Below, piece after piece: positions 1 to 6,197 of a DNA stretch of 12,536 nucleotides (positions are counted from its first letter, which is position 1; every line of letters starts with the position of its first letter). The notes under the pieces are model-generated. The model made no database searches. It was not told where the DNA came from and was given only the letters and a program-made list of their open reading frames with translations. Location: positions 1 through 12,536 of the forward strand of contig JAJKFJ010012073.1 of NCBI GenBank assembly GCA_027382625.1. The letters run 5' to 3'. Both the position numbers and the translations under genes were made by a program. The stretch is from Tetmemena sp. SeJ-2015. Its lineage: Eukaryota; Ciliophora; Spirotrichea; Sporadotrichida; Oxytrichidae.

Positions 1-142
1 CACTCTACCTCTACAGGTTTTGGGGTCTTACAAGAGTATCTAAGCATGGAAAGTTTAGGAGGAAATTAAATATAGGTTTTGGAACTTGAATTCATTTTAT
101 AAATTATCGATTACACATTCATATTCATCCTATAATATTTTA
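1..142. other. Left flank, no confident gene
   Basis: Most of this stretch is AT-rich, with a slightly more GC-balanced start (1-60). With TAA and TAG read as Gln, the first frame stays open across the flank and into the neighbouring element, but it is short, runs off the window edge and resembles nothing I recognise. It could be the end of a coding segment or simply chance openness. The last 12 bases (131-142) are the left copy of the direct repeat that brackets the small element. Confidence 0.3.
131..142 (+). repeat. 12-bp direct repeat, left copy (TATAATATTTTA)
   Basis: The sequence TATAATATTTTA lies immediately outside the left end of the MITE-like element and is repeated exactly at 463-474 immediately outside its right end. 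It may be a target-site duplication. That would be unusual for this superfamily, which normally duplicates only TA. Alternatively the element inserted at a TA inside a pre-existing tandem repeat of a 10-bp unit (TATAATATTT). Confidence 0.8.
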
Positions 143-462
143 CGTTCTGCCCCAATTTTACAGTACTGGCTAGGAAGCCAGCTTTTCAAGTAAGTATCCA
201 CTGTTTTTCGTCTCTTTAATAAACTTTAGAGAAGTGGCTTCAAATCTATCCATGATTGGCATATTTAAGTACATGAATTTCCCTACAATTGTAGGATTTA
301 ATAAAGTAAAATTACCTTTTTTCAAATTTTTCTAGCAATACTCGGTCAAAAAGGAGCGCTTACAGTACCAAGTTTTTACACAGATGACATGAGCTTCATC
401 CTAGTTCGTCCACGCCTTACAGTAGGAAACTGAAAAAGTTTTTGAAAAATCGGGGCTGAACG
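143..462 (+). mobile_element. MITE-like 320-bp non-autonomous element
   Basis: A short element with inverted termini: the left end CGTTCTGCCCCAATTTTACA and the reverse complement of the right end agree at 17 of 20 positions. It has no coding capacity. The left about 195 bases align with the left end of the large transposon (1023-1220), for example the shared GCTAGGAAG block followed by CAGCTTTT. The right about 120 bases align with that transposon's right end (shared CTTACAGT, CACAGATGA, GAGCTTC, AGTTTTTGAAAA). It therefore looks like an internal-deletion derivative of the same family, in the same orientation, and depends on a transposase supplied elsewhere. The joint lies near 335-347. Confidence 0.85.
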
Positions 463-474
463 TATAATATTTTA
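463..474 (+). repeat. 12-bp direct repeat, right copy (TATAATATTTTA)
   Basis: An exact second copy of the 131-142 sequence, starting at the first base after the terminal CTGAACG of the small element. The perfect match suggests a fairly recent insertion, or a tandem repeat that was already present at the target. Confidence 0.8.
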
Positions 475-1022
475 GATTTTAATTAAAAATTAATTCTTGC
501 CTTCAAAGATTTTCTTAAATAAAGTAATACAAAAATTAAAATTAAAATCCAATTTTTAGTTATAAACAAATTTCATTAATATATAAAGATTAAGGCGACT
601 AAATTTATCTATCCATATATAATAATTTGCTATTGTTTTTTTCCTAACAAAATAATATTTTCACAGATTATTGAATTATCTATAAATTTGAAATCATTAA
701 TTTTGTCATAAAATTATATCTTGAACCTGGGCTGCTTCTTAGATATGAGAAAGAGCTTTATTTTGATTTATGATTGAATGGGTTCTCATGCTCATCTTTC
801 TTGAAAAGGATAACACATCAGTTATCATTTATTTCAAGTATTAATAGCTTCCAAACTATATTCAATACCCTACATTTATTTACTTATAAATATCACATAT
901 TAAATGCTAAAAACTAATCAAAAGCAAAAAAATCTAATTTAATTTATCCCTTTTACGCCATAATAAAATACCTTAATATTTCTTGAGAACTTTTTTTACT
1001 TTCTCTATTTTATTATATTATC
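475..1022. other. AT-rich spacer between the two related elements
   Basis: This 550-bp stretch is AT-rich, with poly-A and poly-T runs and no frame that looks protein-like. A slightly less AT-rich patch at about 720-840 has no recognisable content. The final bases (TATTATATTATC) adjoin the left end of the large transposon. The expected TA flank there reads TC, so the target dinucleotide appears to have mutated. Confidence 0.5.
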
Positions 1023-1240
1023 CGTTCAGCCCAGATTTTACACTACTTGCTAGGAAGACAGCTTTTATTGTAAGAAGTCACTTTTTTAGTTTTTTACAAA
1101 CTTTTAGAGGGAGCTTCAAATCCATCTAAAATAGCATCTGGCGCGAGAACTTTACCTATAATTATGGGAATTAATAAATTAGTAAAATTCCCTTTTTTTT
1201 AATATATCAAGCAATCATGAAAATATTTGACTCAATAAAG
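1023..1240 (+). repeat. Left terminal region of the transposon (inverted-repeat related)
   Basis: This begins CGTTCAGCCCAGATTTTACA and matches the left part of the MITE at 143-340. Its innermost block (1215-1240, TCATGAAAATATTTGACTCA and following bases) is inverted at 5532-5556 on the right. The terminal repeats therefore extend inwards on both sides, although the left arm is about 70 bp longer than the right. A short TAAT-type simple repeat follows (about 1247-1264). Confidence 0.75.
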
Positions 1241-1383
1241 GTAAGAAATTAATTAATTAATTAAGCCCGCGAGTGATGATCAAATAATCCCGTACATAAG
1301 TTGGCATGAAATGCGACATAAGTCAGCTAATCAGATTCCTGAGATTCAGAAATCCAAATCCTCATGCCGAGTCATGAACCTAC

Positions 1384-2381
1384 ATGACGTACCGGAAGAT
1401 CAATCAAGCTATTGGCAAAAGCTAATCTACGATATTTGAGGTCTGCCGAGTTAATGGGAGCCGAGATGTGAAGTCTTGGGGAAAAAAAAGTCCATCCTGT
1501 CTCAATTCTCACATTTGAGCATCTGTGCTACCTATTGAGCGATCAGACTCTTGATTCGTAGAAGCACCTCTCGCTTGCTCAAAGGCGCTAACTCTTTCAC
1601 AGATAGAACCCTGATAGCAGATTAGCCATTAGCTTGTTCAGAAAGGCGTATCTCAGCCTTGGGATAACAAATAAGGTCATCCGCTCAGGGCTACCGTATT
1701 TCTATGAGCCGGCTCTGCAAAATTAGTTAGACATAACTTTATGCATACCAATAATTGATGCAGCACCTCGCCCAGGGGGACACTGTCATGTACTTGGCGA
1801 GACCATATTCAAACCTTACTAAGTTCGACTTATGTAATGGGCCAAGCGATACACAAACCAAACCTTGTTTAAAGAAGGGATCAAGGTGAAGACTGCACTA
1901 TGAGATCAGAGAGAAAGCTATTTTGATTGAGGACATCCTAACCAGCTTGAGAGCGATAAGAGAAAAAGCTCCTCACTCCCTGCTAATATTTCTGGATAAC
2001 CTGAGAGCTCATCATTCCAAGAGAGTAGGGGAATGCTGCGAAGGGCTCGGTATCAAGCTCCTCTTTAAAGCTCCTTATTCCTCACCTTACAACCCCATCA
2101 AGGAGGTCTTCTCGAGAATGAAGAGAATCTGCAAGACAAGCTTGGCTCAGATAAACTTCTAAGTCAATGTTAAGCAACATATCAGCATTGTCTCTGGCGT
2201 GATTGAAATTATAAGGTAAGAAGACAGCAAGAAGACAGCTCAACGAACGATAAAGAAGATGAGAAAGCTCATCGAGAGGGATTGTGAAATTTTTAAAGAG
2301 TTTAAGTTGATAAAGTCTAACTATAAACAAATATTTTGCTAAAGTCAGCTGTCTCTAAGCAGGAGGGGATCTCATGTTTGA
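1384..2381 (+). pseudogene. Tc1/mariner-IS630 superfamily DDE transposase, frameshifted
   Basis: This enzyme would cut and join the element's ends at TA-type targets in the nucleus. Read with TAA/TAG as Gln, it opens with an N-terminal helix-turn-helix (AIGKSQSTIFEVCR, 1408 onward; the Q is TAA at 1423). A second helical DNA-binding region follows (LSLAQRRQLFHRQ, then YLSLGITNKV). Next is the first catalytic strand (QGDTVMYL, 1776-1796, then ETIF), and then LLIFLDNLRAHHS with the second Asp at 1995-1997. Exactly 34 residues later is NPIKEVF at 2091-2111. The frame changes at the A-run 1483-1490, at about 1700-1740, at 1797/1798 and at about 1901. It passes TAA at 2160, 2217 and 2340 and stops at TGA 2379-2381. 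The first Asp is lost to the 1797 frameshift and the catalytic Glu is Lys (AAG 2100-2102), so the protein should be inactive. The span of about 332 codons fits the family. About 66 codons separate the first and second catalytic sites, short for Tc1, so some residues may be missing. The ATG at 1384 is the first good start after an in-frame TGA at 1375. Confidence 0.85.
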
Positions 2382-3114
2382 CATCGTGATCTTTGGAAGC
2401 TTGACATCTGATTGCTAGCTAGGCTAGTCTTTTCTCCTCTATACTCCTGGTAGAAGAATCCCATTTCGAAGCGCTTTCGTTTCTTCTGCTGCTATCTCCC
2501 TACTGCTTTCACTTTGATATGCGAGAGCGCTCTTCCCTTCTTCTTTATTAAGTTCATTATATAGATTAGCGCATACAAGAAAAGTAAGGAAGAGCCTCCA
2601 AGCTCTTGAGCATATTGTAGCTTATCTCTATCGTTTCTAGCTTTTCCTCCTCAATCTGGCTGGATGTGCGTGCCTGCTGCTAAGATCTGACAAACCGAAA
2701 AGGTATTCGCCACGGAGTGTAGAGAGCACTGAAAAGAAGAATTTTCGCTCACGTAAATCTCCAGTCTCATCATAGAAATTAATATAGCGTAAGACTTCCT
2801 TGTCACCCCTTATCTCCTCAAACATAGCATGCACAGAAAGCTCGGGAAAGTTGTGAGCATTAAAGCCCACGAGATCAGCTGCTTTAATGAGTTCTTTCTG
2901 GTCAGAGAGGACATCTCTCAAGAACCTCAGACAAGTCTTCTTCTATGACGGCAAGTTGTAGCCTTCTATAATTTAATAAGCTGCGCGAGTCCTTACACGA
3001 GTACTTGAGATAGCTGTACAGATCAGTCTTGAAGCTGAACTTTCCCTCGAGCTGCTTGGAGTGGATGAGCTGCGTCTGGTTCACGGTGTGCTGCTGTCTC
3101 ATGCTTGAGTTCAT
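2372..3114 (-). pseudogene. Transposon accessory protein, unknown function, frameshifted
   Basis: On the minus strand an ATG at 3114-3112 follows an in-frame TGA and opens a hydrophilic protein of about 245 codons in three frames. The first segment (3114 to about 2925) includes EGKFSFKTDLYSYLKYSC. The second (about 2925-2640) includes LIKAADLVGFNAHNFPEL and RERKFFFSVLSTL. The third (about 2644-2372) includes LQYAQELGG and a basic run, RQQQKKRKRF, in which one Q is TAG, and ends at TGA 2374-2372. The breaks lie near 2925 (one extra base) and near 2640. The basic run could be a nuclear-localisation signal. I recognise no enzyme motif. Its position beside the transposase and its size recall the 22-kDa gene of TBE elements (memory, not a search). 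It overlaps the transposase 3' end by 10 bp, tail to tail. A promoter would have to lie in 3115-3268. Confidence 0.6.
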
Positions 3115-3268
3115 CTCGTGTCACTTTAAGGTCTCTAGAGTTTTAATTATTAGTATCATTTAAGTTAATTAAATACCTTACATAAGTTGAGATTTCTACT
3201 TATGTATTAGTAATCTAAGTGTATGCTAATAAATAGAGAGCTTAATTGATCACCCTAGACATTAGTTT
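3115..3268. promoter_or_regulatory. AT-rich spacer between divergent transposon genes
   Basis: This stretch is very AT-rich compared with the genes on either side and lies between the start of the minus-strand accessory gene (3114) and the presumed 5' part of the zinc finger/kinase-like gene on the plus strand. A position between divergent genes makes it the natural place for their promoters. I see no specific element beyond A/T-rich runs such as TTAAGTTAATTAAA, and the CTTAC-ATAAGT and ACTTATGT strings form a loose inverted repeat (about 3177-3206). Confidence 0.35.
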
Positions 3269-3312
3269 ATGTATAGGAAAACTAATAGGACTTTTGGGAG
3301 TTGGTAGAAAGC

Positions 3313-3345
3313 GGGCAGCCCGAGGTCAGCCCATGGTCAGCCCGA
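3313..3345 (+). repeat. Three tandem 11-bp GC-rich units
   Basis: GGGCAGCCCGA, GGTCAGCCCAT and GGTCAGCCCGA follow one another without a gap. The unit is not a multiple of three, but three units keep frame. The repeat lies in the GC-rich leader of the zinc finger/kinase-like gene and may have grown by slippage after the gene decayed, or it may be a short protein-binding array. No function can be read from it. Confidence 0.75.
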
Positions 3346-4464
3346 CGCCAGCTCAAGATTTTCGAAGTTATCCTGGAGTGCTCCACTCCCGAGGCAGAGA
3401 GCTCCTGCCTGCTTCACTATTAATTGCTATACATAAGTTTATGTCTGTGGAATTTAATATTTAATAAGCTTCATATTAAATATGAGCATCAGACTTACCG
3501 CACTGGCTTTAAAGCGGCTATCTTGAAGTCGAAAGCAAGAGTTGAGTCTATTGGCATCGTCCAGTGAGGATCCTGAACACCTCTGCATCACCGCTGGTGA
3601 TAAGAATATTCCTCAAAAATGAAGAAAGGCGACGATGGCTTTGGAGAGTGGCTAGAGCTTTGGCATACGAGAAGAGTGCGACGATCTAAAGCAAGGTCGA
3701 AGCAGCCCTCTAGTCCTTCAATCATGCTAATTCTACACTAAAATATTCAAGCCCGCAGAGTTCAAGAGGCATTTTCAAGATAATTTCAGAACTGAAGGGG
3801 CCTACACTTAGCTTAAATAGAATGGGTATTACAGATGCAAAGTATGGAATAACCAAGAATAGCTGCTTCATAATCGAAAAGAGCTCCATCTGCATCTGAC
3901 CAGCCATTAGATAAAGTAGCTTTTCGATGCAGGATACAGTCCACTTGTAAGGTTATCTTCCATCTCTCATAAGCTATAGATATCCAACTCGGCATTGCCT
4001 CCAGAGAGCTATCCTAAGAGAGCAGAATAAAATATCGCTTCGAAGTAAAGAAGCAAAATTATATCGCATGCGGAGAAAATCAACTACTTATAGCAAATAG
4101 TAAAGTCTCAGATTATCCTAATTAGAGGCTGCTGTAAGAAATAGAGAATCTCAGGATGCCTTTCTCTTTCAAAGAGGAGATCTCGCTTCTCCTACTACGA
4201 CTCCATTGGAGAGGGAAATTAGAGTTTTCAGATAAGGAGAGAACTTTAGTGACACTCCAGAAATCCAAATAGTGCTGGCAGCATCCTTCAGCTGGAGGAC
4301 TTCCGAAATTCTGAACCTCTGGAGGGATTTTTAATAATTAAGGGAATTAAAGGGGCCCCGGCATAAATTATATAGGCCGTGAAGTCAATGATATTGCTGT
4401 GAAGCACTTATCTGACTCACACAAACCTACCAGCCGAATAGGGATATTAAACACGTGGCACCCC

Positions 4465-4865
4465 CACCACCTCACATTCTGAGCAGAAGCCCCCGGCTTC
4501 TGCATACCATCCAAAAAAACCTAAAAGGAGAAAAAAATCCGGTAGCTTCGGACCAAGAGCAAGTCGCTGCTCCGTAGCGTCTGGCTTCGCTGTCCAGCTG
4601 CATGACTGAGTGTTTGCCCATAGATCTCGTCCCTCCACGCCTAACAGGATTGATTAGGAGGGTGAGTGGGAACCACTCACCTTTGATTATCTCTCCAGTG
4701 AGCAGCTCAACCACCTTCCTCAGGGCTTCGGCTGCTATTATCCCTTGCCTCTTTTAAGCGCCCACCCACCAGCCAATGGATTACCAAACCAGAAAGCCTT
4801 CAGGGAAAGAGCGACCGGTGCCTAGTGCCGGTCGTGTGCGTCCTGAATTTTAACTTTCTAATTTA
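4465..4865. other. GC-rich block interrupting the kinase-like region
   Basis: The base composition rises sharply here, with C-rich plus-strand text at 4630-4800. In the kinase-like reading this block falls between the HPHHLTF string and the next conserved-looking strand, where only about 20 residues would be expected. It therefore looks like an insertion or an expanded linker. The matched strings TGGAGGGATTTTTAA (4318-4332) and TGGAGGGACTTTAAA (4872-4886) lie on either side, though not exactly at its edges. Both strands are open with TGA as the only stop, and the minus strand gives a helical-looking stretch (ALRKVVELLTGEIIKGEW). I cannot assign an origin. Confidence 0.35.
4812..4834. repeat. 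GC-rich hairpin (7-bp stem, 9-base loop)
   Basis: CGACCGG (4812-4818) and CCGGTCG (4828-4834) are perfect inverted repeats around the loop TGCCTAGTG. It is the strongest small hairpin I noticed in the window and sits near the right edge of the GC-rich block. No run of T follows immediately, so it is not a bacterial-type terminator. It may be structural or incidental. Confidence 0.6.
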
Positions 4866-5531
4866 ATAATTTGGAGGGACTTTAAATTCTTGGATTACTT
4901 GGAAGATCGGCGGGCGAGCTGCAGTGACGAGATAGAGTATGCTTACTTTTTTTGTGCTCGTCAAACTTTATACTTATGAAGAGATCCTTCAACCTCACAA
5001 TTGCTGCGTTTCTGGAAATCAAGCTAAGCCTTGGTGACTTAGTTAATGTGTTGAAGGCTCTTGTCCGGAGTATGCAGGTTCTGCACAGAGAGAACATTAC
5101 TCATCTCTTTAACACGCCACAGACTGTCCGGATACTCAAAGGTTATACGCCCGAGGTGCTTCTCGGCTTGTTCTAATATGCGTGCATATCTGATCATGTA
5201 TCTGCTGACGGAGGTATCCCTCGGCATCTGTGGCTCCTCGACAAGGACTGAAAACTTGATTTCCATCGTGACAAGTTTCAAGATGTGTATTCAGTATGTT
5301 TTTCGTGGGTTCCTGTTTATGAGGAAGCCATTGCCTCGAGTGGCAGCTAACTATGAAGAAGTGAAATCAGCGATAATGCAGGAACTTAAGTTGAAATAAC
5401 TGATTAGGATTAGAGAGACTTTATCAAAAGGCTAACTCATCCTTTCGAGCATTGTCCTACTCTGTATTAAATTTACAACTAGATAAACAAATTAGTTCAA
5501 GGATGACATCTTAGATTTATTCTTTTATTAA

Positions 5532-5679
5532 CTTTATGAGTCAAAATTTTCATGAATAGTCAACTGACCTGGAGCACTTACAGTCCCATGTTTTAGCACA
5601 GATGAAAAGAGCTTCGTCCTCGCTCGTCCAGGTTTTACAGAAGCAAACTCAAAAGTTTTTGAAAAGTCGGGGCTGAACG
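5532..5679 (-). repeat. Right terminal region of the transposon (inverted-repeat related)
   Basis: This ends in GGGGCTGAACG and matches the right part of the MITE (about 340-462). Its inner edge, CTTTATGAGTCAAAATTTTC at 5532-5551, is the inverse of the left inner block at 1215-1240, so the repeat arms share both their outer and inner ends but differ in length (about 148 against 218 bp). The last codons of the kinase-like gene run into it. Confidence 0.75.
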
Positions 5680-5722
5680 TATGGTATGTAAAATTATATT
5701 TTAAGATAAAGATAAAGTGATT

Positions 5723-6125
5723 AATATAGCTAAGAATTTAATAAAAAAAGAGAATTTAATTAGATATTAAATTAAAATGGAATAAATCACTGACAGTTGA
5801 TGTATGTCCAATTTGAATAATTATTACACCATTCGATTCAGCATGAAATTCTAAGAACATTTTATCCTTGCAACTTTTGTGTGAGTCTCAGTAAAGAGTT
5901 ATAAGCGACACAATTTTTAATGAAGATGAGGATAAAGAAGAAGAGTGCGCGAGTCATATCTCGCTGCTGAGAGGTGCTGTGAAGATGATTAAAGAAGAAA
6001 CTCATATTAATTTTTTATTCTCTATCGAACAAGCTGCAGATCATGGGGTGAATCTACTATTTCAACTGATACGAAGACTCTCCATTTATTATTTTAACCA
6101 ATCACCGATTTTAATTGAAATTCCT
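5723..6125 (+). repeat. Dispersed repeat, copy A (long form)
   Basis: Two blocks, 5723-5825 and about 6020-6125, align with 10497-10703. Shared strings include AATATAGCT, GTCCAATTT with AATAATTATT, CTATCGAACAAGCTGCAGAT, and CTCCATTTATTATTTTAACC. Copy A holds an extra segment of about 194 bp (5826-6019) that copy B lacks, bounded by the direct repeat TTATT (5821-5825 and 6015-6019). I do not recognise the family. There are no clear terminal inverted repeats or poly-A tail. Confidence 0.8.
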
Positions 6126-6197
6126 TTTCATAGAGATTTGAATTTGATTTGTAATTAAAAGATCTTAAACTAAAATATAATATTTATTCTTATATGA
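5847..6197 (+). CDS. Possible coding fragment, function unknown
   Basis: With TAA/TAG as Gln this frame is open for 116 codons between TGA 5844-5846 and TGA 6195-6197. Its first two thirds are hydrophilic and less AT-rich than the surroundings: ESQQRVISDTIFNEDEDKEE, then HISLLRGAVKMIKEE, then SIEQAADHGVNLLFQLIRRL. The acidic run and the amphipathic helices look like protein rather than noise, but the last third (after about 6110) becomes K/N/I/F-rich like ordinary AT-rich DNA. There is no ATG near the left edge, so it would be an internal exon-like or macronuclear-destined piece. In a random AT-rich sequence an open run of this length is not rare, so this is tentative. Confidence 0.3.

Larger units (their letters stand above)
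3322..5555 (+). pseudogene. Zinc finger plus kinase-like transposon protein, heavily frameshifted
   Basis: Read with TAA/TAG as Gln, protein-like segments run in order along the plus strand in changing frames. Frame 1 covers about 3322-3567. Frame 2 covers about 3524-4252, with one TGA at 3620-3622 and otherwise 209 codons open, including 14 TAA/TAG. It carries two finger-like motifs. CQFYTKIFKPAEFKRHF (3725-3775) has Tyr at the second Cys. YRCKVW through ELHLHLTSH (3830-3907) has Trp at the second Cys. Frame 3 (4242-4382) gives FQQLRELKGPRHKLYR. Frame 1 (4375-4482) gives NDIAVKHL, with a possible ATP-binding Lys at 4402-4404, then a HPHHLTF string. After a GC-rich block, frames 3 and 2 give DEIEYAYFF and QTLYL, then VLHRENITHLFNTPQTVRI (5078-5134), placed like a kinase catalytic loop but without its Asp. 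Frame 3 ends with NYEEVKSAIM (5349-5378) and TGA 5553. The order fits a degenerate pseudokinase. TBE 57-kDa proteins are reported with finger and kinase domains, so this is the likely counterpart. Competing minus-strand frames exist in 4447-5452, so the strand is less certain there. The true start is not determined. Confidence 0.55.
1023..5679 (+). mobile_element. Decayed 4.66-kb Tc1/mariner-IS630-type transposon with three genes
   Basis: The outer ends are inverted repeats. CGTTCAGCCC starts at 1023 and GGGCTGAACG ends at 5679; 17 of the outer 20 positions match. The right flank is TA. Inside are a DDE transposase on the plus strand, an accessory gene on the minus strand and a zinc finger/kinase-like gene on the plus strand. 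The interior is clearly richer in G+C than the surrounding DNA. All three genes read through TAA/TAG as Gln and all carry frameshifts, so this is a fossil copy. From memory, the three-gene inventory resembles Oxytricha TBE elements, but TBE ends carry telomere-like C4A4 repeats, which are absent here. No 12-bp flanking repeat like that of the small element is preserved around this copy. Confidence 0.85.

Noticed and set aside
2082..2330. Minus-strand frame opposite the transposase C-terminus
   Set aside because: The plus strand has the recognised transposase; the minus frame is hydrophobic, as expected for an antisense reading.
3246..3464. Standard-code plus-strand frame of 72 residues
   Set aside because: It begins at a non-ATG codon and crosses the 11-bp tandem repeat and AT-rich DNA. 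Another frame of the same strand gives better protein text.
3722..4070. Minus-strand frames opposite the zinc finger region (for example AYERWKITLQVDCILHRK)
   Set aside because: The plus strand has the longer open frame, is purine-rich and carries two finger-like motifs; the minus frames look like its shadow.
4812..4834. The hairpin as a transcription terminator
   Set aside because: It lacks a following T-run, and the context is a eukaryotic transposon.
4447..4860. Minus-strand frames through the GC-rich block, with a helical-looking segment
   Set aside because: They lie in two or more frames, have no start and no family match I recognise. They are noted under the GC-rich block rather than called as a gene.
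4961..5452. Minus-strand frame of 163 codons under the ciliate code with one internal TGA (5293-5291), including MEIKFSVLVEEPQMPRD
   Set aside because: It is plausible as text and the plus strand here is pyrimidine-rich, but it overlaps the plus-strand stretch with kinase-like motifs in the expected order. With TGA as the only stop, mirror frames open easily. I could not exclude it.
1023..5679. Possible telomere-like C4A4 or G4T4 ends as in TBE elements
   Set aside because: No such repeat is present at either terminus or elsewhere in the window.
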